In this document: piece after piece, positions 8,013 through 15,757 of the stretch | How the letters are laid out: the number at the start of each line of letters is the position of its first letter | Position numbering within the stretch: position 1 is the first letter of the stretch | Source: an uncultured Coriobacteriaceae bacterium | GTDB taxonomy: Bacteria; Actinomycetota; Coriobacteriia; Coriobacteriales; Atopobiaceae | Direction: 5' to 3' | DNA length: 20,792 nucleotides | NCBI GenBank assembly: GCA_900543875.1 | Contig: UQSV01000032.1 | Location: 1 to 20,792 of the forward strand | Made by a program: the position numbers and the translations under genes | The notes under the pieces: model-generated | Databases searched by the model: none | Told to the model about the DNA's origin: nothing | What the model saw: the letters and a program-made list of their open reading frames with translations, nothing else

Positions 8013-8690
8013 CTACGCCCTCTTAGCGAGGCCGGCACGTCCTGCCTCGCGGATCTCGGCAATCGCGGCGGCGCGGTCGGACTTGCCATAGACGGCGCTG
8101 CCGGCAACGAGCATCGTGGCGCCGGCCTCGACGAGCTCGGCGGCGTTGGCGGCGCTGCAGCCGCCGTCGACCTCGATGATGGGGCTCACGCCCTGCTCGT
8201 TGGCGAGGGCGCGCACCTGGCCCACCTTGCGCAGCGAGCCGGGGATGAACTTCTGGCCGCCAAAACCGGGGTTCACCGACATGACAAGCACGAGGTCGAG
8301 GTCGGCGATGATGGCCTCGAGCGAGCTCACGGGCGTGGCGGGGTTGATGACCATGCCGGCCTTGGCGCCCGCCTCGTGGATGGCCGAAACGATGCGGTGG
8401 GCGTGCGTGGCGGCCTCGACGTGGAAGGAGACGAGGTCGGCGCCGGCGCGGGCGTACTCGACGGCCATCTCGTCGGGGTTCGAGATCATGAGGTGCACGT
8501 CGGCGGGGACGTCGGTGCAGGCCTTGACGGCCTTGACGACGTTGGGACCAAACGTGAGGTTGGGCACGAAGTGGCCATCCATGACGTCGACGTGGACGTA
8601 GTCGGCCGTGGAGATGGCCTCGAGGTCTGCGGCGAGGTGGGCGATGTCGGCGGAGAGGATCGACGGAGCGATCATGACGTCTTCGAGCAT
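8013..8690 (-). CDS. rpe: Ribulose-phosphate 3-epimerase
   Basis: Rpe interconverts ribulose-5-phosphate and xylulose-5-phosphate in the pentose phosphate pathway. The 225-residue TIM-barrel protein carries the full motif set: IAPSILSAD at 7-15, HVDVMDG with H33 and D35, H66 in DVHLM, SVNPGFGGQ at 138-146 and EVDGG with D175. D35 and D175 are the acid/base pair of the family, and the histidines bind the metal. ATG 8690 has a GAAAGGAAG ribosome site. M6 (MIAPS) is an alternative start but lacks as good a site. gpsA lies 45 bases upstream and the desulfurase four bases downstream. Confidence 0.97.
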   Translation of the reverse strand: MLEDVMIAPSILSADIAHLAADLEAISTADYVHVDVMDGHFVPNLTFGPNVVKAVKACTDVPADVHLMISNPDEMAVEYARAGADLVSFHVEAATHAHRIVSAIHEAGAKAGMVINPATPVSSLEAIIADLDLVLVMSVNPGFGGQKFIPGSLRKVGQVRALANEQGVSPIIEVDGGCSAANAAELVEAGATMLVAGSAVYGKSDRAAAIAEIREAGRAGLAKRA

Positions 8691-8735
8691 GTGCTTCCTT
8701 TCGTAGGCTGCGGACTATGGTGCGAACGGCCTGGG

Positions 8736-9749
8736 CTAGCTGTGGTCCATGCCGTAGAACTCGGTGTTGGGGGTGCGGCCCGTGAGCTGGGCGCTGATGC
8801 TCTCGATGCCCACGCCGCCGTGGATGAGGTCCCACACGCTGTCGACGAGGGGCACCTCGACTCCCCTGGCGTGAGCGAGCTCGCGCACGCTCTCTGCCGC
8901 GCGGGCGCCCTCTACCACCATGTGCGAGCGGCCCTCGAACTCCTCGAGCGTGGTGCCGCGCACGAAGGCCTCGCCAAAGCGACGGTTCCTCGAGTGCCGT
9001 GAGGTGCAGGTGGCGACTAGGTCGCCCATGCCGGCGAGGCCCATGCAGGTCATGGGCTCCCCTCCGAGGGCTGCGACGAGCCGTCCGATCTCTGCGATGC
9101 CACGGGTCATGATGGCGGCGAGCGTGTTATCGCCAAGCCCCAGGCCCGCGCAGGCGCCGCAGGCGATAGCGATGACGTTCTTGACGGCGCCGCACGTCTC
9201 GACGCCGCGCAGATCCTGCGAGACGTAGACGCGGAAGGCCGGCGTGGCTACGATACCGCGCAGACGCTGCGCGAGGTCGGTCGAGGGGGCTGCCAGGACG
9301 GCCGCGGAGAACATCTGGCGGCTCACCTCCTCGGCGTGGTTGGGGCCGCTGAGCGCCGCCACGCGCTCGGGGTGACCCAGCTCGTCTGCCGCGACCTCGC
9401 TCATGAGCAGGCCCGAGTGGGGCTCGATGCCCTTCGTGAGCACGAGGACGGCGGTGTCTGCCCCCAGGTGGAAGGACAGCTCGTGGGCCACGCCGCGCAG
9501 AAACGACGAGGGAGTGGCGAGCACCACGGCGTCGGCGCCGCGCACGGCCTCGGCGAGGTCTGCGGTGGCGCTCACGTTGGGGGCGAGCTCGTAGTCCCTC
9601 AGGTAGCGCGAGCTGCGGCGATTCTCGTCAAGCTCGCGCGCGGATGCATGCGAGTGGCACCACAGCGCGACCTCGTCTACGTTGTGAGCGAGCAGGCCGG
9701 AGAAGGCGATGCCCCACGAGCCTGCGCCAACGACGGCCACGCGCGTCAC
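8736..9749 (-). CDS. gpsA: NAD(P)-dependent glycerol-3-phosphate dehydrogenase
   Basis: GpsA reduces dihydroxyacetone phosphate to sn-glycerol-3-phosphate, the backbone for phospholipids. The 337-residue protein begins with a Rossmann motif GAGSWG (8-13), then K106 in LTKGIE, SGPNHAEE at 134-141, the catalytic K190 in GAVKN, and the substrate-binding GLAGMGDLVATC at 237-248 with SRNRRFG after it. Start choice: the GTG at 9749 overlaps the plsY stop as GTGA, and the Rossmann fold starts immediately. The same frame is open further up to 10199, but that region is the shadow of plsY. Coupling to plsY fits, because PlsY consumes the GpsA product. Confidence 0.97.
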   Translation of the reverse strand: MTRVAVVGAGSWGIAFSGLLAHNVDEVALWCHSHASARELDENRRSSRYLRDYELAPNVSATADLAEAVRGADAVVLATPSSFLRGVAHELSFHLGADTAVLVLTKGIEPHSGLLMSEVAADELGHPERVAALSGPNHAEEVSRQMFSAAVLAAPSTDLAQRLRGIVATPAFRVYVSQDLRGVETCGAVKNVIAIACGACAGLGLGDNTLAAIMTRGIAEIGRLVAALGGEPMTCMGLAGMGDLVATCTSRHSRNRRFGEAFVRGTTLEEFEGRSHMVVEGARAAESVRELAHARGVEVPLVDSVWDLIHGGVGIESISAQLTGRTPNTEFYGMDHS

Positions 9750-10441
9750 TTGCCTGCCCCCACGGACGGGTCGTCGGGCGCAACGGGGTCGCCCTTCTTG
9801 TGGAACGAGAAGGGCTTCTCCTCGCCGCGGGCGAGCTTTCTGATGTTGGAGCGGTGCGCCCACACCACGACGAGGCCCGCGGCCTCGACGATGAGGTCCT
9901 GGGGCAGGTTGGGCCCGTAGAAGAGGGCGAGCACGAGGCCGACGATGCCGGCCACCGTGACGGAGCCTGCCGAGACGCGCTTGGTGAGGTAGGCGATCGC
10001 GATGAAGATGCCAAGCTCGATGAGCCCTACGGGCCAGGCGAAGCCCAGCAGCGACCCCACGCCTACGGCGATGCCCTTGCCGCCGTGGAACCCCAGGAAC
10101 GGCGAGAAGATGTGGCCGCAGACGGCCGCCATCATCACGAGGCCCACGCACCAGGCGCCGGCGCCCGTGGGGTCGCAGGCGACGCCGCCCGTGACCCACT
10201 GTGGGAAGAGCGCGCCGGCGAGGCCCGTGGCAAGCGCGCCCTTGCCGGCGTCAAAGAGCAGCGTGAGGACAGCGGCGCCCTTGCCAATCTCGCGGGCGAC
10301 GTTGGTGGTGCCGATGTTTCCCGAGCCCACGCGCTGGATGTCCACGCCCTTGGCGCGGGCGATGATCTTGCCAAACGGAATGCCGCAGACGAAGAACGTC
10401 GCGACGAGATAGGCGACGAGGGCCGCCACGTTGACCTGCAT
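9746..10441 (-). CDS. plsY: Acyl-phosphate:glycerol-3-phosphate acyltransferase
   Basis: PlsY transfers an acyl chain from acyl-phosphate to glycerol-3-phosphate at the membrane. The 231-residue, strongly hydrophobic protein shows the three conserved cytoplasmic motifs: GSGNIGTTN at 39-47, GHIFSPFLGFHGGKGIA at 109-125, and HRSNIRKLARGEE at 196-208. Hydrophobic segments lie at about 5-25, 55-80, 95-115, 125-155 and 160-195. A charged tail of about 20 residues follows the last motif. ATG 10441 has a GGAGG site. gpsA overlaps its end by four bases, and der lies 33 bases upstream. Confidence 0.97.
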   Translation of the reverse strand: MQVNVAALVAYLVATFFVCGIPFGKIIARAKGVDIQRVGSGNIGTTNVAREIGKGAAVLTLLFDAGKGALATGLAGALFPQWVTGGVACDPTGAGAWCVGLVMMAAVCGHIFSPFLGFHGGKGIAVGVGSLLGFAWPVGLIELGIFIAIAYLTKRVSAGSVTVAGIVGLVLALFYGPNLPQDLIVEAAGLVVVWAHRSNIRKLARGEEKPFSFHKKGDPVAPDDPSVGAGK

Positions 10442-10474
10442 GTCCTGAAAACCTCCGGTCGGGTGTGCGCGAAC

Positions 10475-11797
10475 CTACGAGCTCTGCTTCTTGCGGAAGC
10501 GCAGCCTCACCGGCGTACCTTCAAGGTTGAACTGCTCACGCAGGCGGTTCTCGAGATAGCGCTTGAAGTTGTCGTCGACGAGCTCGGGGAAGTTGCAGAA
10601 GAACGTGATGGCCGGCGGGCAGTTGCCGGTCTGGTTGGCGTACTGGATGCGCAGGCGCTTGGCGCCCTTGGAGACGGTGTGGCCGCTCTCGCGCATCTGG
10701 GCGAGCAGGTTGTTGAGCGTGCCCGTGGGGACCTTGCCGGAGTGGGCCTCGCCCACGCGGTCGACGACGGGCCAGACCTTGTCGAGCGAGCGGCCGGTAA
10801 GGGCCGAGACACGGATGACGGGAGCCCAGGGGGCAAACGTCATGCGGCGGGCGACGCTCATCATGACGTCCTCGCGCTGCTCCTCGGTACGGACGAGGTC
10901 CCATTTGTTAAGCAGGATAATGAGAGCGCAGCCGCGTTCGATGGCAAGGCCCGCGACCTTCTGGTCCTGCTCGGTGACGCCCTCGGAGGCGTCGACCACG
11001 AGCAGACACACGTCGGCCTCGTCGATGGCGCGCAACCCGCGCACGAGGCTGTAGTACTCGACGTCCTCGTGGACGAGGTTGCGCTTGCGCATGCCAGCCG
11101 TGTCGACGAGGCGGTAACGCTTGCCCTCGCGCTCGACCACGACGTCAAGCGCGTCGCGCGTGGTGCCGGCGACGTCGGAGACGATCGAGCGGTTCTTGCC
11201 TGCGAAGCGGTTGGTGATCGAGGACTTGCCCACGTTCGGGCGTCCGATGATGGCGACGCGCAGGGCGTCGGATGGGTACTCGGGCTCCTCGGCGGGCTCG
11301 GGCAGCGCCGCCACGACCTCGTCGAGCAGGTCGCCGGTGCCGTGGCCGTGGGTGGCCGAGATGGGGCGCGGCTCCCCGAGGCCCAGGGCGTAGAAGTCCC
11401 AGAGGGTCTTCTCGTCGGCGGGGTTGTCGAGCTTGTTGGCGACGAGGAAAACGGGCTTGCCGGCGCGACGCAGGATGCGCGCGACCGTCTCGTCCTCCTC
11501 GGTGACGCCCGTGGTGGCGTCGACGACGAACACGATGACGTCGGCCTCCTGGCAGGCTGCCTCGGCCTGCTCGCGGATGTGGCCGGCGAAGGCGTCGTCG
11601 GAACGGCCGGTCTCGATGCCGCCCGTGTCGACGAGCGTGAAGTCGACGCCGTTCCAGTCGGCCTCGTGGTAGCTACGGTCGCGCGTGACGCCGCGGCTCT
11701 CGTGGACGATGGCTTCCTTCTTCTGCGCTATGCGGTTCACCAGCGTGGACTTGCCGACGTTCGGGCGGCCGACGATGGCGACGATGGGCTTGGCCAT
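10475..11797 (-). CDS. der: Ribosome biogenesis GTPase Der (EngA)
   Basis: Der is a double-GTPase that assists 50S subunit assembly. The 440-residue protein has GTPase 1 with GRPNVGKS (10-17), DTGG (57-60) and NKLD (121-124), GTPase 2 with GRPNVGKS (185-192), DTAG (232-235) and NKWD (297-300), and a C-terminal KH-like domain at about 355-436 ending in the basic RLRFRKKQ tail. Length and order are standard. ATG 11797 has an AAGGAG site seven bases upstream. The 88-base gap upstream may hold a promoter (11832-11840), so der, plsY and gpsA could be expressed apart from ispH. Confidence 0.98.
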   Translation of the reverse strand: MAKPIVAIVGRPNVGKSTLVNRIAQKKEAIVHESRGVTRDRSYHEADWNGVDFTLVDTGGIETGRSDDAFAGHIREQAEAACQEADVIVFVVDATTGVTEEDETVARILRRAGKPVFLVANKLDNPADEKTLWDFYALGLGEPRPISATHGHGTGDLLDEVVAALPEPAEEPEYPSDALRVAIIGRPNVGKSSITNRFAGKNRSIVSDVAGTTRDALDVVVEREGKRYRLVDTAGMRKRNLVHEDVEYYSLVRGLRAIDEADVCLLVVDASEGVTEQDQKVAGLAIERGCALIILLNKWDLVRTEEQREDVMMSVARRMTFAPWAPVIRVSALTGRSLDKVWPVVDRVGEAHSGKVPTGTLNNLLAQMRESGHTVSKGAKRLRIQYANQTGNCPPAITFFCNFPELVDDNFKRYLENRLREQFNLEGTPVRLRFRKKQSS

Positions 11798-11831
11798 TTA
11801 GTGCTCCTTGCTCGGGTGTACTAAACGAGAA

Positions 11832-11840
11832 ATTCTAGCA
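11832..11840 (-). promoter_or_regulatory. Putative extended -10 promoter upstream of der
   Basis: In the ispH-der gap the minus strand reads TGCTAGAAT (11840-11832): a TAGAAT box matching five of six -10 bases with a TGn extension. No good -35 hexamer is seen at the expected distance, as can be the case for extended -10 promoters. The identical TAGAAT hexamer appears before degV. The rest of the 88-base gap shows no clear terminator. Confidence 0.4.
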
Positions 11841-11885
11841 TGGGGCTCGCGGGGCGTTCGCGGGTGGGCGCCAAAGCCGCCGCAA

Positions 11886-12737
11886 TCACACAAGACGGTC
11901 GATGGCCTCGACGAGCTCGTCGATCTGTGCCGTGGGCGTGCTCGCCCCCGCGGTGACGCCGATCGTGGCGGCCCCTTCGAACCACGAGGCGTCGAGCTCG
12001 TCGCACGTCTCGATGTGGTGCGTCGCCGCGCACGATGCCGAGCAGATCGTGGCGAGGCGCGTCGTGTTGGCGGAATTGCGGCCACCGATGACCACCATGA
12101 CGTCCGAGCGTGCGGCAAGCTCGCGGGCGGCCTTCTGGCGCTCGCTCGTGGCGGCGCAGATGGTGTTCACGACGCATACCTCGCGGGCGACCCCGGTGAG
12201 GCTCGACACGACGGCGTCGAGTGTGGCCTTGGCCTGCGTGGTCTGCACGACGACGCCCACGCGCGGCTCGACGTGGACGTCGTCGAGCGCGGCGGCGTCT
12301 GCCACGGCGATGGCCCCAGGGGCGTGGCCCAGAATCGCCTCGACCTCGGGGTGGCCCGACTCCCCCACCACGAGGATCTGGTACCCCTGACCCTGCAGGC
12401 GCTCGACCGCATGATGGACGCGCTTGACGTAGGGGCAGGTGGCGTCGACGACGGCAAGGCCGCGCTGGGCCGCGAGCCGCTCGACCTGCGGCACGACGCC
12501 GTGGGTGCGCAGCACGAGGGTGACGCCGCCCTCCTCGGCGGGCTCGGGAACTTCGCTCACGACGGTGACGCCCTTGGCCTCAAGGCCGGCCACGACCTGC
12601 GGGTTGTGGATGAGCGGCCCCAGCGTGTGGACGGGCCCCGTGGCGTCTGCCGCGACCTGCTCGACGAGGTCGAGGGCGCGCTGGACGCCGTAGCAGGCTC
12701 CCGCGTGGTCTGCGATGGTGATGGTTGGGCGAGCCAT
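11886..12737 (-). CDS. ispH: 4-Hydroxy-3-methylbut-2-enyl diphosphate reductase
   Basis: IspH is the last enzyme of the MEP pathway, reducing HMBPP to IPP and DMAPP with a [4Fe-4S] cluster. The 283-residue protein has the three cluster cysteines C15 (AGACYGV), C101 (DATCPYV) and C194 (NTICAAT). Active-site residues H44 (LIHNP), H79 (RTHG), H129 and the catalytic E131 (SGHPE), T167 (QTTQAK), S222 and N224 (RNSANTTRL) are all present. ATG 12737 has an AAGGAG site. It follows plsC by 44 bases. The cmk-plsC-ispH order resembles that of many Clostridia, where rpsA often follows; here der follows instead. Confidence 0.97.
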   Translation of the reverse strand: MARPTITIADHAGACYGVQRALDLVEQVAADATGPVHTLGPLIHNPQVVAGLEAKGVTVVSEVPEPAEEGGVTLVLRTHGVVPQVERLAAQRGLAVVDATCPYVKRVHHAVERLQGQGYQILVVGESGHPEVEAILGHAPGAIAVADAAALDDVHVEPRVGVVVQTTQAKATLDAVVSSLTGVAREVCVVNTICAATSERQKAARELAARSDVMVVIGGRNSANTTRLATICSASCAATHHIETCDELDASWFEGAATIGVTAGASTPTAQIDELVEAIDRLV

Positions 12738-12781
12738 CGTGTCGGTGCTCCTTAGTCTTGGGCTGATCGTGGCGTGGTGGC

Positions 12782-13543
12782 CTACCAGAGGCCGGGGTGC
12801 TCCTCGCGCAGGGCGTCACGCAGGGCGTAGACCTGCTCCATAGCGGCCTTCTCCATGTTGGCAACCTTCTCCTTGCGCACGGAGCCTCCGACCTCGTCGA
12901 AGGTGAGCGGGGCACCGAAGCGCACGAACGGCTTGCGCCTGCGCGTGGGACGCGTCTTGTAGGGGTCTGCAGCGCCCACGACGGCGGAGGGCACGACGTC
13001 GCTCTTTCCCATCTGGGCGATCATCGCGAAGCCGCCGTGGATCTCGACGGGTTGCTCGTCGTTCTTGATGCGCGTGCCCTCGGGATAGATCAGCACGGAC
13101 TCGCCGCGCATGAGCGCGTCGCGGGCGGCCTTGAGGGCCTTGAGGTCTGCGGTGCCACGGTCGACGGGGATGCCGCCAACCCTGCGGAAAAGCCACTTGG
13201 CGGGGCCGATCTTCTCGAACTCGGCCTTGTAGATGGGGCGCACGTGGACGCCGCGGCGCCACAGCTCGCAGATGAGCACGACCGGCTCGACCATCGAGGT
13301 GTGATTCATCACGAGCACCGAGCCATGGTCCCTCACGTGGTCGACGAAGTCGTCGAGCCCCTCGAAGCTCGTGGGCCACACGATGCGGCTGAACACGCCC
13401 AACACGAAGGCGACGAACCTGTAGAGTGCACGGGTGGGCGCGGGATACTCGTCCATGCCGTTACGAATGAAGTCAAAGCCGTCCTTGGCCCTCTTGGGCT
13501 CGCGTGGCTTCTTTTCGGGCTTGTTGCCGTTGGCCTCGCTCAT
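12782..13543 (-). CDS. plsC: 1-Acyl-glycerol-3-phosphate acyltransferase family protein (PlsC-like), HX4E variant
   Basis: PlsC-type enzymes add the second acyl chain to lysophosphatidic acid. The 253-residue protein has a charged N-terminus (1-22), a hydrophobic helix at about 40-56, an NHTSMVE block at 80-86, GGIPVDRG at 123-130, and YPEGTR at 153-158. The catalytic block in this family is HX4D; here the acidic residue is E86 (codon GAG at 13288-13286). The other blocks look normal, so the enzyme may be active with Glu or belong to a subfamily with another acceptor. The start overlaps the cmk stop as ATGA. Position beside cmk and near plsY and gpsA supports a phospholipid role. The gene symbol is by family and context, not by proof of substrate. 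Confidence 0.85.
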   Translation of the reverse strand: MSEANGNKPEKKPREPKRAKDGFDFIRNGMDEYPAPTRALYRFVAFVLGVFSRIVWPTSFEGLDDFVDHVRDHGSVLVMNHTSMVEPVVLICELWRRGVHVRPIYKAEFEKIGPAKWLFRRVGGIPVDRGTADLKALKAARDALMRGESVLIYPEGTRIKNDEQPVEIHGGFAMIAQMGKSDVVPSAVVGAADPYKTRPTRRRKPFVRFGAPLTFDEVGGSVRKEKVANMEKAAMEQVYALRDALREEHPGLW

Positions 13544-14229
13544 GCGCGCGCCCTTTCCATGAGCTCGCAGATCTTGTCGCAGACCTCGTCGACCGTAAGC
13601 TCGGTCGAGTCGATGTGGACGGCGTCCTCGGCGGGCTTGAGGGGGGCGGTGGCGCGGGTGGAGTCCTTGCGGTCGCGCTCGATGAGTTCGGCCTCGATCT
13701 TAGCCTGCTCCTCGGCGTTTGCTTGGGCGTTTGCGTCGGTCGCGGTGTTGCCTCCCTGGCGCTGGACCGCGCGGCGACGGGCGCGGGCGCTGGGATCTGC
13801 GGTGAGGAAGACCTTGACCTCGGCTGCGGGGAACACGACGGTTCCGATGTCGCGACCCTCGGCCACGACGCTCGTGCTCTCGGCGGCCTTGCGCTGCAGC
13901 GCCACCATGGCCTCACGCACGGCGGGGATGGCAGCAACCTTCGAGACGTTGGCATCGACCTCGGGCATGCGGATGGCGTCCGTGCGGTCCCGGCCGTCGA
14001 CGATGACGACGGGGCCCTGCTCGCCGTTGTCGAGCACGATGTCGAGGTCGCGGGCAAGCTCGCTCACGGCCCGCGCGTCGTCGAGGTCGAGGCCGCGGGT
14101 GAGGGCGGCGTCGGTCACGGAGCGATACATCGCGCCCGTGTCGAGGTAGGTGAGGTGCTCGCGCGCGGCCATGGCACGCGCGACGGTTGACTTGCCCGAC
14201 CCGGCGGGGCCGTCGATGGCAACGATCAT
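13540..14229 (-). CDS. cmk: Cytidylate kinase
   Basis: Cmk phosphorylates CMP and dCMP with ATP. The 229-residue protein begins with the P-loop GPAGSGKST (7-15), then LDTGAMYR at 29-36, AEGRDIGTVVFP at 123-134, and ends with RDRKDSTR (185-192) and PLKPAEDAV (196-204). The region between ARARRR and RDRKDSTR, the lid area, is several residues longer than usual and contains the low-complexity run TATD-ANAQ-ANAE at 162-173, encoded by a 12-base tandem repeat. ATG 14229 has an AAAGGA site. The stop codon overlaps the plsC start by four bases; the phosphatase gene ends 31 bases upstream. Confidence 0.97.
   Translation of the reverse strand: MIVAIDGPAGSGKSTVARAMAAREHLTYLDTGAMYRSVTDAALTRGLDLDDARAVSELARDLDIVLDNGEQGPVVIVDGRDRTDAIRMPEVDANVSKVAAIPAVREAMVALQRKAAESTSVVAEGRDIGTVVFPAAEVKVFLTADPSARARRRAVQRQGGNTATDANAQANAEEQAKIEAELIERDRKDSTRATAPLKPAEDAVHIDSTELTVDEVCDKICELMERARA
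13711..13746 (-). repeat. 12-bp tandem repeat inside cmk
   Basis: Two nearly identical 12-base units occupy 13711-13722 and 13723-13734, both containing GCGTTTGC on the plus strand. A degenerate third unit lies at 13735-13746. They encode ANAE, ANAQ and TATD and add an in-frame, low-complexity insertion to the lid region of cytidylate kinase. Confidence 0.7.
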
Positions 14230-14260
14230 GGTGGGTCCTTTCGCTTGGAGGGTGTGGTCC

Positions 14261-14953
14261 CTAGTTGTCTGACAGGTCGTCGAGCTCGATGCACTCGGCC
14301 GCGGCGCTCACGGAGTCGTGCGGCACGTAGCCGACGTCTGCGCGGCGGTGCAGTTCCTCGGGCGTGAGCCCCGCCGTCTGCAGCGCGAGCCTCGCGCCGT
14401 TCGAGACGAACACCTGGGACGAGACGTTGGGAATAACGCGGTCCCAGAAGAGCTCGACCGGCTCGCGGTAGACCGCCGCGAACACGGCGCGCGAGAAGCC
14501 GCCGTGCGTCACGACGACCGTCTTGCCACGCAGGGTCGCGACGTAGTCGACGAAGCCGCGGGCGCGCTCGATGAGGGCCTCGAAGGTCTCGGCGCGCGGG
14601 GCCGCGACCGAGTGACCGTCGACGATGTCCCAGGGAAACGCGAGGCCCATGTCGGCGAGGTGGTCCTTTACGATGCCCTCCGCCTCACCAAAGTCGATCT
14701 CGATGACGCGCTCGTCCTCGATGGGCTCGATGCCCAACTCACGGGCGGCGGCGTCTGCGATGGCGTGGCAACGGGCAAGCGGCGAGGTGATGATGCGATC
14801 GGGCCGCCAGGCAACGAGGGCCGCGGCGGCGCGGCAGGCCTGCTCGCGGCCGTGCTCGGACAGGCCGACGTCGATGCGCCCCGAGAGACGCCCCGTGTTG
14901 TTGAACTCCGTCTGCGGGTGCCGCATGAACAGCACGCGTCCAAACTCCGCCAT
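14261..14953 (-). CDS. Histidine phosphatase superfamily protein (phosphoglycerate-mutase-like fold)
   Basis: The 230-residue protein carries the superfamily core: the phosphate-accepting H12 in MRHPQTEFN, R61 in SPLAR, an acidic FGEAEG segment at 88-93, and H150 in VVTHGG. The first motif reads RHPQT rather than the common RHGET/RHGQT, which still keeps the catalytic Arg-His pair. Substrate cannot be told from sequence; relatives include phosphoglycerate mutases, alpha-ribazole phosphatases and broad-specificity phosphatases. The ATG immediately follows the stop codon of the pseudouridine synthase gene with no spacer, so it depends on coupling, with a GGGGAG site inside the upstream gene. 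cmk lies 31 bases downstream. Confidence 0.9.
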   Translation of the reverse strand: MAEFGRVLFMRHPQTEFNNTGRLSGRIDVGLSEHGREQACRAAAALVAWRPDRIITSPLARCHAIADAAARELGIEPIEDERVIEIDFGEAEGIVKDHLADMGLAFPWDIVDGHSVAAPRAETFEALIERARGFVDYVATLRGKTVVVTHGGFSRAVFAAVYREPVELFWDRVIPNVSSQVFVSNGARLALQTAGLTPEELHRRADVGYVPHDSVSAAAECIELDDLSDN

Positions 14954-15757
14954 CTAGCGCTCTCCCCTCGTCGCCTCGAGCAGGCGTGCCCGCTCGCCGT
15001 CCGTGAGCATACGCCACTGGCCGGGCTCGATGCCAGTGAGGCGCAGCGGCCCCAAGGTGTCGCGATGCAGGCGCACGACCTCATGGCCGACGGCCTCGAG
15101 CATACGCTTCACCTGGTGTTTTCTGCCCTCGTGAATCGTGAGGCCCACGACCGAGGTGCCCTTGGGCGCGTCGGCAAAGATGGCGGCGCGGGGGTCTCCC
15201 ATCCGCATGGCTTCGACGCGCGCCGGGGCGCAGGGGCCGTCATCGAGTTCGATGCCGTCCTCGAGCGCCTTGGCCTCGGCGTGGGTGAGCCAGCCGTGCA
15301 CGAGCGCGAGGTAGTGCTTCTTCTTTTCGAACGAGGGGTGGAGCAGCGCCTGGGCCGCCTCGCCGTCGGTCGTGAAGAGCAGAAGGCCCGTCGTGTCGCG
15401 GTCGAGCCTGCCCACGGGGAAGAGCCCGGGGTAGCGGCCGCTGGGAACGAGGCTCGCCACACAGCGGCGGCCGCCGGGGTCGCGCATCGTGGTGACGTAA
15501 CCCGCGGGCTTGTAGAGCATAAGGTAGACCGAGCCGTCGGCCAGGCGCACCTCGCGGCCGTCGACCGTCACCACGTCGACAAGCGGGTCGACCTTGCTGC
15601 CGAGCTCGGTCGTGACCGCGCCGTTCACGCGGACGCGCCCGGCGGTCATGAGGTTCTCGGAGCCACGGCGGCTCGCGACGCCGGCGCGGGCGAGGAACTT
15701 CTGCAGCCGCATGGGGACGATCCGCTCCCCCTGCGCGGCCTGCTCGCTATTCGTCAT
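14954..15757 (-). CDS. rluB: Pseudouridine synthase, RluB/RsuA family
   Basis: The enzyme isomerises uridine to pseudouridine in rRNA; by context after scpAB it is probably the 23S rRNA synthase RluB. The 267-residue protein has an N-terminal S4 RNA-binding domain (about 16-62) and a catalytic domain with the motif GRLDRDTTGLLLFT, catalytic Asp D119, plus HEGRKHQVKRML at 209-220 and LHRDTLGPLRL at 230-240. The start is ATG 15757, which overlaps the scpB stop by 11 bases and has a GGAGGAG site; an internal M16 is a poorer start because its upstream G-rich stretch is farther away. scpA-scpB-rluB is a widespread cluster in Gram-positive bacteria. Confidence 0.93.
   Translation of the reverse strand: MTNSEQAAQGERIVPMRLQKFLARAGVASRRGSENLMTAGRVRVNGAVTTELGSKVDPLVDVVTVDGREVRLADGSVYLMLYKPAGYVTTMRDPGGRRCVASLVPSGRYPGLFPVGRLDRDTTGLLLFTTDGEAAQALLHPSFEKKKHYLALVHGWLTHAEAKALEDGIELDDGPCAPARVEAMRMGDPRAAIFADAPKGTSVVGLTIHEGRKHQVKRMLEAVGHEVVRLHRDTLGPLRLTGIEPGQWRMLTDGERARLLEATRGER

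Noticed and set aside
9750..10199. A 150-residue N-terminal extension of GpsA
   Set aside because: The added region is the out-of-frame shadow of plsY, rich in Arg, Gly and His. The Rossmann motif starts right after GTG 9749, which overlaps the plsY stop as GTGA.
9644..11824. A 726-residue open frame on the plus strand opposite der, plsY and gpsA
   Set aside because: It is fully antisense to three clear conserved genes, its translation is rich in Ala, Gly, Val, Asp and His with no domain motif, and long antisense frames are expected in GC-rich genes.
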